In this document: positions 21,224 through 29,895 of the stretch, one piece after another
Layout of the letters: every line of letters starts with the position of its first letter
Position numbering within the stretch: position 1 is the first letter of the stretch
NCBI GenBank assembly: GCA_022565695.1
Contig: JAIUME010000002.1
Location: 282,598 to 346,597 of the forward strand
Reading direction: 5' to 3'
Length of the DNA: 64,000 nt
Source of the DNA: Alcanivorax sp.
GTDB lineage: Bacteria > Pseudomonadota > Gammaproteobacteria > Pseudomonadales > Alcanivoracaceae
Notes under the pieces: model-generated
Seen by the model: only the letters and a program-made list of their open reading frames with translations
The model's database searches: none
Told to the model about the DNA's origin: nothing
Program-made: the position numbers and the translations under genes

Positions 21224-22348
21224 TTGAGCGTTCCACAGGATTATCGCCGCAGTCTCCGGCTGCGCCGCCAGAGAATGGCCATTTACTCCTACCTGCTGGT
21301 GTGGGGCGGCGTTCTGTTGGGTATGCAGATCGGTTACTTCGAACCGAACACCCCGCACTGGTGGCTTTTTGGCGGCACCCTGGGCCTCAATCTGCTGGTG
21401 TTTTTTCTGATCCGTCGTGGCTATTCCGTGCGCTGGCGTGACCCCAGCCTGACCGTGCCACAGATGATTATCGGCATCCTGCTGATTACCCTGCTACTGC
21501 ATTATTCACGCGAAATGCGCGGCGCCATGCTGTCGATCTATTTCATGGTCATGACCTTCGGCGTGTTCGCCCTGCCCCGCCGACGCATGATGATGATGGC
21601 GCTGTTCGTACTGGCCAGTTTCATCACCCTGGAGATCGTCGAATATCTGGACGCCCCCCAGTCCAGGATCGTATCCCTGAGCGTTGGCCACCTGAGCATT
21701 CTGACCATGGGCCTGGCCTGGTTTGTCTACGTGGGCGGTCATATCCACAACCTGCAGCAACGCAATCGGGATCAGCGCACCTCTCTCCAGGCGCAGCAAC
21801 GACATCTGGAGCAGATCAATCATCAGCTTCAGGATGCCATGACACGGCTGGAGGAAGTGGCGATCCGCGACAGCCTCACCGGCCTGTTCAATCGACGGCA
21901 TTTCATGGAGCGTATCGAAGAAGAGATGGCGCGTGCAGAACGTCAGGGAAACCCGCTGCATCTGGCCCTGATCGATCTGGATCATTTCAAGAAGATCAAT
22001 GACACCTGGGGGCATCAGGCCGGTGATCAGGTATTGGTCCGCTTTGCCGAAACGGCCCGCAGTGCGCTGCGTCGCTCGGATCTGATTGCCCGGTATGGCG
22101 GCGAAGAGTTCGTCATCCTGCTGACCGCCGGTGACACCGCGGACATTCGTCAAGTCCTGGAGCGGCTGCGCAGTATGCTGTCAAGTCTTCACTTTGGCGG
22201 CAAGCAAGGCTTCAGCGTGACACTCTCTGCCGGCCTTGCCTCCTGGCGGCCAGGCGACACTGTTGATTCCCTGTTCCGGCGTGCAGACGTGGCGCTTTAC
22301 CGCGCCAAGGAGACCGGTCGCAACCGGCTGGTCGAGGCAGAAGCCTAG
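21224..22348 (+). CDS. membrane-bound diguanylate cyclase (GGDEF)
   Basis: A product of about 374 aa with an N-terminal block of roughly six transmembrane helices (about residues 18-172), a short coiled coil and a C-terminal GGDEF domain. The active-site loop is GGEEF (292-296) and the inhibitory site RRSD precedes it by the standard five residues, so it should make c-di-GMP with product inhibition. The N-terminal helices match no named sensor that I recognise. The start is uncertain: TTG at 21224 has AGGGGGA ten bases upstream, GTG at 21167 is longer, and ATG at 21275 is shorter. Confidence 0.88.
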   Translation: MSVPQDYRRSLRLRRQRMAIYSYLLVWGGVLLGMQIGYFEPNTPHWWLFGGTLGLNLLVFFLIRRGYSVRWRDPSLTVPQMIIGILLITLLLHYSREMRGAMLSIYFMVMTFGVFALPRRRMMMMALFVLASFITLEIVEYLDAPQSRIVSLSVGHLSILTMGLAWFVYVGGHIHNLQQRNRDQRTSLQAQQRHLEQINHQLQDAMTRLEEVAIRDSLTGLFNRRHFMERIEEEMARAERQGNPLHLALIDLDHFKKINDTWGHQAGDQVLVRFAETARSALRRSDLIARYGGEEFVILLTAGDTADIRQVLERLRSMLSSLHFGGKQGFSVTLSAGLASWRPGDTVDSLFRRADVALYRAKETGRNRLVEAEA

Positions 22349-22425
22349 TACCCCGACAGCATGCTAGACTCGCGGCTTTACTAGCCGCCAGATCACTTTT
22401 ACTGGTCACTTCACAGGTCACTGCC

Positions 22426-23010
22426 ATGGAACATCTCGAGAACCCCGGTCTGCGGGACAAGATTGACGCCTTCATCCGGCAAGCCGGTGATGACGCGCTT
22501 ACCTGGACCGAAATCCATGGCCTGATGTGTGCCGTCTCCGCCGGCCCCGCAGCCCCCGAGGACTGGCCACAGATTTGCCACGCCGAAGAGAATGCGGTGC
22601 CGGCGGAGGTTGCCACCGCATTGCGGCAATTGCAGCAACGCCTGGCCGCCCAACTGGGTGTCGGGGAGAAGTTGCAACTGCCCTGCCTGCTGGACCCTTA
22701 CGCCGAGGATGAAGGGGAAGACCTGCCCAGCTGGTGCGCTGGCTTCATGGCCGGGGTGCTCCTGCAGGAGGAACGCTGGTCAGAAGCGGACGAGGAGCGC
22801 ATGGCCAACATGCTGCTGCCCTTCCTGCTGATCAGCGGCATGGACGAGGACCCGGAACTGGACCGCCTCTGGGAGGACACCCGCCTGGTGCGCACCATGG
22901 CCATGGCCATCCCGGAGCTGCTGGAAGAGCTGTTTCTCTACTTCCATGCCCCGGAGGCGCCCACAGGCGGCGATGACGATGCGTCGGGGACGTCCGGGGA
23001 GGACGACTGA
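22426..23010 (+). CDS. UPF0149 family protein (YgfB/YecA-like)
   Basis: A 194-aa acidic helical protein of the UPF0149/YgfB family. It is recognised from the ATWTEIHGLMCA-like opening (TWTEIHGLMCAVSAGP) and the central LPSWCAGFMAGVLL segment. Family members of this length often accompany pepP/ubiH, which are absent here. The Asp/Gly-rich tail (GGDDDASG) is probably disordered. In Pseudomonas, YgfB modulates gene expression through AlpA; whether this copy does so cannot be told. It ends directly against the convergent permease gene. Confidence 0.85.
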   Translation: MEHLENPGLRDKIDAFIRQAGDDALTWTEIHGLMCAVSAGPAAPEDWPQICHAEENAVPAEVATALRQLQQRLAAQLGVGEKLQLPCLLDPYAEDEGEDLPSWCAGFMAGVLLQEERWSEADEERMANMLLPFLLISGMDEDPELDRLWEDTRLVRTMAMAIPELLEELFLYFHAPEAPTGGDDDASGTSGEDD

Positions 23011-24111
23011 TCAGCGACTGCGACCAGCCGCTTCTTCATCATCACTTTCTGCCCGTTCTTCCGCCTGTTGAGACTCGGACTGCTCAGCAGGCGCCACCTC
23101 CGGACCCAGTAACACGGCCAGCCAGCGAGTTTCGGCGCGGCTTTCGAATGCGATCCGCAAAATCATGGTCAACGGCACGGACAGGACCATCCCGACCGGC
23201 CCCAGCACCCATCCCCAGAACACCAGGGAAACGAACACCACCAGTGTCGACAACCCCAGCCGGCGCCCCATCAGGCGCGGTTCCAGCAGATTGCCCATCC
23301 CGGTATTAATAGCCACAAAACCGGCCACTGCCACCGCAGCGAGGCCAAAGCCATGCAGCACATAGGCCAGCAGACACGCGGGGATGGCAGCCAGAAACGA
23401 ACCGATATTGGGAATATAGTTGAACATGAACGCCAGGGCGCCCCACAGCAACGGATAGTCCACATCCAGCACCCACATCCAGAGCGTCACCAGGATGCCC
23501 GTTCCGAGGCTGACCATGGATTTGATCGCCAGATACTGGTTTACGCCGGCAGAAAACTTGCGGAAAACGGACACGCCCGGCGCCGCATCGCCCAGCGCTG
23601 CCTGCAACTTGGCCGGGAAACGCGCGGCTTCAAGCAGGATGAAGGCTACCGTCAGCAACACCAGCAACAGATTGCCAAGCGCCGCGCCGAAATGCCCGGC
23701 GACCTTGCCGGCCATGTTCATCAGCGTTTCAGCATCCAGATGTTCCCGCCATACCTCGGTGTCCAGATGCATACCGAATCCGGCCAACATCTCAAGCGCC
23801 CCGGCAAGGCGCTCGTTGAGCACCTCTTCATACTTCGGCAGTTCGCGGACGAAGCCATTGATCGACGCACCGAGCCCGGTGGCCACACCGATCATGGCCA
23901 GGATCAGCCCTATCATGACCAACAACACGGCCAGTGCTTCCGGTACATGATGGCGCCGCAACCAGGCGACGCCAGGCGCACAGACGATACTCAGAAACAC
24001 TGCGAGCAAGAACGGCTCCAGCAGACCAGAGGCCGCGCGCATACCCGCCACCAGCACCACCAGTGCTGCAAGAATCCCGATCCATGGCCAGCTGGCCCGC
24101 GCTTCTGACAT
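23011..24111 (-). CDS. AI-2E family transporter (PerM-like permease)
   Basis: A 366-aa inner-membrane protein of the AI-2E/PerM exporter family with about seven to eight hydrophobic helices. The family features are the paired N-terminal helices, the central soluble stretch and the motif region PNIGSFLAAIPACLLAY followed by GNLLEPRLMGRRLGLS. The C-terminal 30 residues are acidic (EQSESQQAEERAESDDEE), probably a cytoplasmic tail. Substrate unknown; only some members export autoinducer-2, and others are Na+/H+ antiporters. Confidence 0.88.
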   Translation of the reverse strand: MSEARASWPWIGILAALVVLVAGMRAASGLLEPFLLAVFLSIVCAPGVAWLRRHHVPEALAVLLVMIGLILAMIGVATGLGASINGFVRELPKYEEVLNERLAGALEMLAGFGMHLDTEVWREHLDAETLMNMAGKVAGHFGAALGNLLLVLLTVAFILLEAARFPAKLQAALGDAAPGVSVFRKFSAGVNQYLAIKSMVSLGTGILVTLWMWVLDVDYPLLWGALAFMFNYIPNIGSFLAAIPACLLAYVLHGFGLAAVAVAGFVAINTGMGNLLEPRLMGRRLGLSTLVVFVSLVFWGWVLGPVGMVLSVPLTMILRIAFESRAETRWLAVLLGPEVAPAEQSESQQAEERAESDDEEAAGRSR

Positions 24112-24250
24112 GTCTACCTCGCTGTGCCAGTTTCCTGATTGAACAATGCGTGCCCTATACTCCGGTGTTCACGTTGCGGTTACAACTCTGCCGTTGAGCC
24201 CGCAACGTTGCTGCCTATGATACGGCGTAAATGCCTTTCAGGACCTGACC

Positions 24251-25354
24251 ATGATCCCACTGCGTCGCACTCTTTTCTCGCTGATGCCGCTCTCGCCGAT
24301 GCCCTGTCTGGCAGTCCTGTTTTGCGCTCTGCTACCGGTGCTGTCCCAGGCCGACACCTGCCCGGAGATAGGCCGCGCCGGTTTTACCGGGGCAGTGGCC
24401 GGCGGTGAGCCGCTGGATGTGCTGGATCAGATCCCTGAAAACGTGCGCACGCTGTTCTTCTTCACCGAAGTATTGGGGGGCACCGGCACCACACTGCGGC
24501 ATCAATGGCAAAGCCAGGAGTCGGATGCCGTCGTGCCTCTGCGTATTGGCGGCCCGAGCTGGCGTACCTGGTCCAGCCGGCAGATCGTGGACCCGACAAT
24601 AGACTGGAGCGTAACGGTCACCAGTGACAGCGGGTGCCAACTGGGCGTGTGGCATATTGCCGGCAATCCGAACGCCACACCGCGTCCACCGGCCGCACCT
24701 TCCACCCCGCCTCCTCCTCCGCCTCCGTCACAACAACAACAGCAACAGCCAGCCGCGCCGGCACCGGCGCAGGCCGCTGCACCACCAGCTGCCCGCCCCG
24801 GCCCCGCAACGTTCAAGATCGACGACATGAACGCCCTGCTTGCCGCCCGGGACCTGGTTGGTGCACGCATGTTGCTGGAAGCCGAGGCTGAACGTGGTGT
24901 TGACCCGCAATTGCTCACGCGGATCAGGCAGGTAGATCTGGAAATTGCCAGCGCTCAACGGGAAATCGAGGCCGACCGCCTTTACACAGCCACGACGCGT
25001 CTGACGCAGCTGGCGCAACGACATGATCTGACGGGTGAGGAGCGCGCTGCTGTTGTCACGCTGGAGGGACAGATCAGGTCGCGCACAGCCGAACTGGAGA
25101 GTGACTACCTTTTCTGGCTGGCCGCCTGGCGGCAGACCATGAACAGAGGCCTCGCCGGTGGTGCGCTGTGCGTTGACCCCTCAGCGTTTGCCAGTGACTG
25201 GCCAGCGCGCATTACCGAAGCCTTGTCCTGGGTAGACCGTCAGACCACCGCAACCGGCTATGATTTCCTGCTGATTGATCCCCGCACCGGGCGCAGCCAT
25301 GTGCTGCCGCTGGATTGCCCGATACAGAACCGCCCCGATGCAGCATCCAGGTGA
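24251..25354 (+). CDS. exported DUF2914-containing protein
   Basis: A 367-aa protein with a Sec signal that ends near VLSQADT. Residues about 55-135 form a DUF2914 domain (RTLFFFTEVLGGTGTTLRHQW, WSVTVTSDSGCQLGVWHI), a small beta domain of unknown role. A low-complexity linker of Pro runs, Gln runs and Ala/Pro follows. The C-terminal half is helical and charged, with a LLAARDLVGARMLLEAEAERG opening that looks TPR-like. AGGA lies before the ATG. No operon partner is evident; the next gene is convergent with a one-base gap. Confidence 0.75.
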   Translation: MIPLRRTLFSLMPLSPMPCLAVLFCALLPVLSQADTCPEIGRAGFTGAVAGGEPLDVLDQIPENVRTLFFFTEVLGGTGTTLRHQWQSQESDAVVPLRIGGPSWRTWSSRQIVDPTIDWSVTVTSDSGCQLGVWHIAGNPNATPRPPAAPSTPPPPPPPSQQQQQQPAAPAPAQAAAPPAARPGPATFKIDDMNALLAARDLVGARMLLEAEAERGVDPQLLTRIRQVDLEIASAQREIEADRLYTATTRLTQLAQRHDLTGEERAAVVTLEGQIRSRTAELESDYLFWLAAWRQTMNRGLAGGALCVDPSAFASDWPARITEALSWVDRQTTATGYDFLLIDPRTGRSHVLPLDCPIQNRPDAASR

Positions 25355-25355
25355 A

Positions 25356-25913
25356 TCAACGATCATCCGCCAGAGATAGATGACTGATGTCCGGGTTGAC
25401 CGCCGCCTTGCGCGGCGTCAACTCCTCCAGTTCCGTACCCGGCGGCGCCATGGACAAGTGACTGATATCCGGATTGACGCTGGCGGTCTGGCGCTCCGTG
25501 GTGTCCAGATCGGCCCCCGCTGGTGCGACCTCGAATTGCCCACTGAAACCCTCGCCCCCGGTACGGATGGTGCCGACCATTTCACGGTTGCCGTCACTGC
25601 CAATCGCTGCCGCAGACGAGGCTGCCGATGCGGACGATTCTGCTGATCCCGGCGAAGGTGTTGTCGAGGAGACAGCGTCCGTCTGCTCAAGCATCTGGCA
25701 TTGCGCCCCCGCCTGCTTGAGCGCGGCACGGAATTTCATTGCCGTGGCCTGGTCCGCATCACGCTTGAGCACCATGCGCTTGCCGGAAAACAACGCCTCG
25801 ACACGCTCCGGTGTCATCCGAAACAGGCGCCCCAGATTGGCACGCACCGCCGCCGGATCTGCGCCGGGCACCAGACTGCCATCAAATACGATGTTGTAAC
25901 GTGCATCACTCAT
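25356..25913 (-). CDS. small protein with a duplicated VNPDISHLS motif
   Basis: A 185-aa soluble protein. Residues 1-75 (YNIVFDGSLVPGADPAAV, FSGKRMVLKRDADQATA) form a compact domain that I have seen as the N-terminus of several unnamed gammaproteobacterial proteins. A Ser/Ala/Thr-rich linker follows, and the tail carries SVNPDISHLSMAPPG and AVNPDISHLSLADDR, an internal duplication. The duplicate looks like a short linear binding motif. The start is the ATG at 25913; an upstream extension to 25973 has no support. Function unknown. Confidence 0.65.
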   Translation of the reverse strand: MSDARYNIVFDGSLVPGADPAAVRANLGRLFRMTPERVEALFSGKRMVLKRDADQATAMKFRAALKQAGAQCQMLEQTDAVSSTTPSPGSAESSASAASSAAAIGSDGNREMVGTIRTGGEGFSGQFEVAPAGADLDTTERQTASVNPDISHLSMAPPGTELEELTPRKAAVNPDISHLSLADDR

Positions 25914-25941
25914 ATCAAACAGTCTACCGCCGCCGCATCGG

Positions 25942-27537
25942 TCAGGGAAGTCGTGCCATCTCTGAGGCGGCATACTCTGCCAGCGCAGCGATGGTCTGCG
26001 ACGGATTCAGCCCCAGGGCCACCGGCACCACGGCACCATCCATCACGAAGAGCCCCGGATAGCCGAACACTTCCCCGCGATGATCCACCACACCCTGCTC
26101 CCGTGAATCGGCCATATTGCAGCCACCGAGCGGATGAGGTGTGACCAGATTGCGGAACCAGCGCCACGTAGCAGGCACCAGCGGCTGCCCGCCGGTCGCG
26201 TGACTCAGACGCACATGCATCGCAGCCAGCGCTTCAACAGCCGGCTCAGCAGCACGATAATCCCAGGCCAGCCGCAGGCGATCGCGCCGCCACGGCGTGT
26301 ACCAGGATCGACCCAGCGACAGCACGCCACCGGCCTTGTCCCGGGCCTGACCAAACCAGGGCATGACACCTGTAAGGGGATCACGCTGGCTGATCATATG
26401 ACGCAGGATACCGATCAGGCGATGGCGCCCCAGCCCGGCCGGCGGCGCGCTCAACAACCGTCGTTTGCGACGCCGCAACAGATTGCCGAGCACATCGGGA
26501 AAACCACCGTCCTCCACAAGAAAACGCTGGCCCTGCTGGCTGCCATCCAGGAAGTCGATCGCTGCAGAAATGGTAGGCCCCCGCGACGGCGAAATATCGC
26601 GATGGTGATAACGGGCCGGCGTCAGGAAGTCACCGTTGCTGGCCCAACCGCGACCCAGCATGGGACTGAGATCGGGCAAGGTGCGGTACTGATCACGACA
26701 GCGCAACAGCAACTCCGTTGAACCGATACTGCCTGCAGAAAGCACGACACGGCGAGCAAATATCTGCACGTCCTTGCCGGCGGCCAGGTCGCGAACACCC
26801 ACCTCATAGCCGCCGCCCGCTGCCGGACGCAGCCAGCGCACATGATGCAACGGCCGGATCTCCGCACCGAGATTCTCTGCCGCGGCGAGGTAATTCAGAT
26901 CCAGTGTATTTTTGGCCTGCACCGGGCAACCGATGTCGCAGTTGCCGCAGTGCACACAGGTGCCCTGGGTGCGCCCGTGCTCATTGGTCCAGGTGCGCGA
27001 ATGCTGATAGTCGTAAGGTTTGTTGCGTCGTGGATGCCATGCACTGTCGAAGGTGACGGCCTGCGGCAGCACGGTGAAGCGCTTGCCCTCGCCGATTGCT
27101 TCAGCCGCGTCACGCAAAAGACGCGTTCGGGGGGTGAACTGGTTGGCTGGCAGGGCGGTTACTTTCAACATCTGCTGCACCGCAGCAAAGTGCGGCTGCA
27201 AGGCCGCATAGGTGATTGCCGTCGGCCAGCCGCTGGCGAAATTGTCCGGGCGCGCAGGAATACTGATATTGGCGTAAATCAGAGAGCCGCCGCCGACACC
27301 CGCACCCGCCACCACGCTCATATCACCAAAGTAACGGAAATCGATCCAGCCGTTATGGCGTTCCGGTTGCCGCTCGTCCCAGCGCCAGTGTCGCCCGCTG
27401 ACGCTGGGATAGCTTTCCACAGACCAGCGTCGCCCCCGCTCCAGGACCAGCACCCTGGCCCCCTGCTGCGCGAGCCGCAGTGCCATCACGGCACCACCAA
27501 AACCGCTGCCAACAATCAGCGTGTCTGTTCGCTCCAT
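25942..27537 (-). CDS. GMC family oxidoreductase, cholesterol-oxidase-like
   Basis: A 531-aa flavoprotein with the FAD dinucleotide motif GSGFGG (10-15), VLERGRRW and the C-terminal active-site region TPHPLGGCNMAD. Around residues 193-210 it carries CVHCGNCDIGCPVQAKN, a four-Cys cluster seen in the cholesterol-oxidase-like GMC subgroup of actinobacteria and proteobacteria (ChoD-type). This suggests a sterol or long-chain alcohol substrate; no direct evidence is present. It is monocistronic. The 138-base gap to the porin gene shows no clear signal. Confidence 0.85.
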   Translation of the reverse strand: MERTDTLIVGSGFGGAVMALRLAQQGARVLVLERGRRWSVESYPSVSGRHWRWDERQPERHNGWIDFRYFGDMSVVAGAGVGGGSLIYANISIPARPDNFASGWPTAITYAALQPHFAAVQQMLKVTALPANQFTPRTRLLRDAAEAIGEGKRFTVLPQAVTFDSAWHPRRNKPYDYQHSRTWTNEHGRTQGTCVHCGNCDIGCPVQAKNTLDLNYLAAAENLGAEIRPLHHVRWLRPAAGGGYEVGVRDLAAGKDVQIFARRVVLSAGSIGSTELLLRCRDQYRTLPDLSPMLGRGWASNGDFLTPARYHHRDISPSRGPTISAAIDFLDGSQQGQRFLVEDGGFPDVLGNLLRRRKRRLLSAPPAGLGRHRLIGILRHMISQRDPLTGVMPWFGQARDKAGGVLSLGRSWYTPWRRDRLRLAWDYRAAEPAVEALAAMHVRLSHATGGQPLVPATWRWFRNLVTPHPLGGCNMADSREQGVVDHRGEVFGYPGLFVMDGAVVPVALGLNPSQTIAALAEYAASEMARLP

Positions 27538-27676
27538 GGCTCCCCCGCCGCGTATCCCCTGCTTGCATTAGATGTGATGTATCACACGCATGCAAACAGG
27601 TGGCCTGCCGACACGATTCACGGTGCCGGCAGGGCCGAGGGGCTTACCTTGGAACGGAGGCGTCAGGAGGAACGCG

Positions 27677-28900
27677 TCAAAATGACAGAGTGGCCTGCGC
27701 CCAGAGCTTGCTGGTATCCGTGGCGAAATCCCTGGCCTGGTAGTCAGCAGCCTTGACCAGCAGATGCAGCCACGGCCGGGCTTGCCAACCGGCACTGACA
27801 TTGATCTCCCGGCCGTATCGGTCGCCGCCCGTATCGGCCTCGAACCAGTGGCTCGCCACCGTCAGGGAAACCGGTCCCACGGGCCCGCTTACGCGCAGGT
27901 ACTGATCCACCACGCCGTCATCCGGCGTTGTCAGAAAGAGGTCGGTAAACCCCTGGAAGGCATGCATGGTCGCCAACGGCGTTTGCAGCGCAACACCCGC
28001 ATCCTTGTCGGCGCCCAGGCTTTCACGACCCACGGTCAAGCCATAGCCCTTGTGGGCGATCCCGACTTCCGTCAGCAGATAGTCGGCTCCGAAGTCCACC
28101 GGGTTATCCGCATAATCCCGCTGCCGCGCATACTCGACGGTAATCGGGAAAGTGAGCTCTTGCCACACTGGTCGGGTACTGACCCGCAAACCGGTAGTGA
28201 GGCTCGACATGGCCGGTGCCTCATCAAGGTCCAGTGCATACGCATAGCCGCTGAGTTCCAGTGCACCAACCTTGCCGGAGAGGTGAAGCAGATGGCTATC
28301 GCTATCGAATGATGCAGGCGGGCCTCCTTGCTCCGGCCCGAAGATACGCCGCACCTGATCGATCCAGATATACCGGACTTTCACCCCGCCGGGCGCCACG
28401 ACATCGATACTCGCTGCATCGAATGTCTGCTCGTTCTGACGCCAGCCGACACCGCCGATGAAACGCTGGTTGTTCAGATTGATACGTTGCCGGCCAAGGG
28501 TCGCGCCGGAGGTGTCGCTAAACCGATAATCCAGGGCCAGTTGATTGAGATCCGCACCTTTGGGATCAGCCACCACAGGAAAATCCGTGCGGCCATTGCG
28601 TGTGTTGTTGAACCGTTGCTCGGTCAGGTAACCGACGTGGTCCATCTCCACTGTCAACCGCAAACCTTGCCAGCTACCGCTGTTATAGCTCAGGCGCGAG
28701 CGCACCGTGTTGGCATAGGCATTGTTATCGAACAGATCGGATTGACGTACTTGTTCATAGCGATAGCGTACGCCGAGGGACACGTTTCCCTCCGTCAGCG
28801 CTTCTACCAGTGTATCCGCTTCCCCCGCAGCGACGCTGCGAACCCCGGTAAGACTGATACAGCACAGCACAACGGCTGCCAGACGATATGTATGAGACAT
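27677..28900 (-). CDS. outer-membrane porin (alginate-export/OprD-like barrel)
   Basis: A 407-aa protein with a Sec signal (ending VRSVAAG) and a repeated amphipathic beta-strand pattern that ends in a terminal Phe (WAQATLSF), typical of outer-membrane barrels of the alginate-export family. AGAAGG precedes the ATG at 28900. It lies about 100 bases downstream of cobA on the same strand, after a large hairpin, so it may be the last gene of the nitrate-assimilation transcript. A role in nitrate or nitrite passage across the outer membrane is inference from position only. Confidence 0.8.
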   Translation of the reverse strand: MSHTYRLAAVVLCCISLTGVRSVAAGEADTLVEALTEGNVSLGVRYRYEQVRQSDLFDNNAYANTVRSRLSYNSGSWQGLRLTVEMDHVGYLTEQRFNNTRNGRTDFPVVADPKGADLNQLALDYRFSDTSGATLGRQRINLNNQRFIGGVGWRQNEQTFDAASIDVVAPGGVKVRYIWIDQVRRIFGPEQGGPPASFDSDSHLLHLSGKVGALELSGYAYALDLDEAPAMSSLTTGLRVSTRPVWQELTFPITVEYARQRDYADNPVDFGADYLLTEVGIAHKGYGLTVGRESLGADKDAGVALQTPLATMHAFQGFTDLFLTTPDDGVVDQYLRVSGPVGPVSLTVASHWFEADTGGDRYGREINVSAGWQARPWLHLLVKAADYQARDFATDTSKLWAQATLSF

Positions 28901-28968
28901 CTCTGATTCCTTCTCCAGGTGAGTGAAATGCCTGCCCGAATAACTCACGTAGTACCCGGCATTTTCTT

Positions 28969-28989
28969 CGGGCTGGTCATGCCAGCCCG
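28969..28989. terminator. hairpin between cobA and the porin gene
   Basis: CGGGCTGG-TCATG-CCAGCCCG forms an 8-bp stem, with an outer GGCAT/ATGCC pairing on the minus strand. There is no T-tract in the direction of cobA transcription, so it may be an mRNA processing or stability element or a weak terminator. Confidence 0.45.
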
Positions 28990-29001
28990 AGATGCCTTTA
29001 T

Positions 29002-29895
29002 TTATGCAGTTTGACTTGCAATGGTGGTGCTTTCCTCCTGACAAAACACACGTGCATCCCCCAGGCTCACCACGCTACCGATCATGACAAGACAGGGTGA
29101 ACTCATTTTTGCTTGCTGGGCGGTGTCAGACAGTGATGCCAACGTACAGCGCGCGGCCTTCTGGCGTGCCGTCGTGCCATCACTGATAAGCGCCGCAGGG
29201 GTGTCGGCTGACAACCCGTGGCGCGTCAGTTGCTCGGTGATGTTGCCCAGCTCGCTCAGCCCCATGTAGCACACCAGTGTGCGCCGTGGGTCAGCGGCCA
29301 GGGCAGCCCAATCAGTTTGCGGTGCGCCATCACGCCGATGTGCTGTCACCAGACAGACACTGGCGGCATGATCCCTGTGCGTCAGCGGTATACCTGTGGC
29401 CGCTGCGCAACCCGCCGCAGCGGTGATCCCGGGCACAACACTGACCGCCACACCGTGACGCTGCAGTTCCGCCAGTTCTTCGCCCCCGCGGCCAAAGATG
29501 AACGGGTCACCGCCTTTCAGCCGCACAATCTGACGGCCTTTTTGCGCTTCACGCACCAACAGTGCGTTAATCTCGTTCTGCGGCACGCTGTGCCGACCGC
29601 AACGCTTGCCAACGTAAAGACGGCGGGCACCGGGGCGGCAATAATCCAGCAGTTCGGGCGCAACCAGCCGATCATGAATGATCACATCCGCCTGTTGTAA
29701 CAGGCGCATACCACGCACGGTAATCAGATCAGGATCGCCCGGCCCGGCCCCTACCAGCCAGACATGACCGGCATCGCCGCCGTTGCCACCGGAATCATCG
29801 GTGCGCAGCCATTCCCGTAACTGCTGCCGCCATCCGGATACCGTATTGCCGGTGCCGTGCAGTGCGTCAACCCAGGGCGCGAACAGGCTCAACAT
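29002..29895 (-). CDS. cobA: uroporphyrinogen-III C-methyltransferase (siroheme branch)
   Basis: A 297-aa SUMT that makes precorrin-2 for siroheme, the cofactor of NirB encoded in the same run. The family motifs are VWLVGAGPGDPDLITVRG (about 44-61), LKGGDPFIFGRGGEE and VVPGITAAAGCAAATGIPLTHRDHA. It lacks the oxidase/ferrochelatase half of CysG, so another enzyme must finish siroheme. The first 42 residues are an unrelated linker-like extension. The ATG overlaps the end of nasA by 29 bases. Confidence 0.93.
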   Translation of the reverse strand: MLSLFAPWVDALHGTGNTVSGWRQQLREWLRTDDSGGNGGDAGHVWLVGAGPGDPDLITVRGMRLLQQADVIIHDRLVAPELLDYCRPGARRLYVGKRCGRHSVPQNEINALLVREAQKGRQIVRLKGGDPFIFGRGGEELAELQRHGVAVSVVPGITAAAGCAAATGIPLTHRDHAASVCLVTAHRRDGAPQTDWAALAADPRRTLVCYMGLSELGNITEQLTRHGLSADTPAALISDGTTARQKAARCTLASLSDTAQQAKMSSPCLVMIGSVVSLGDARVFCQEESTTIASQTA

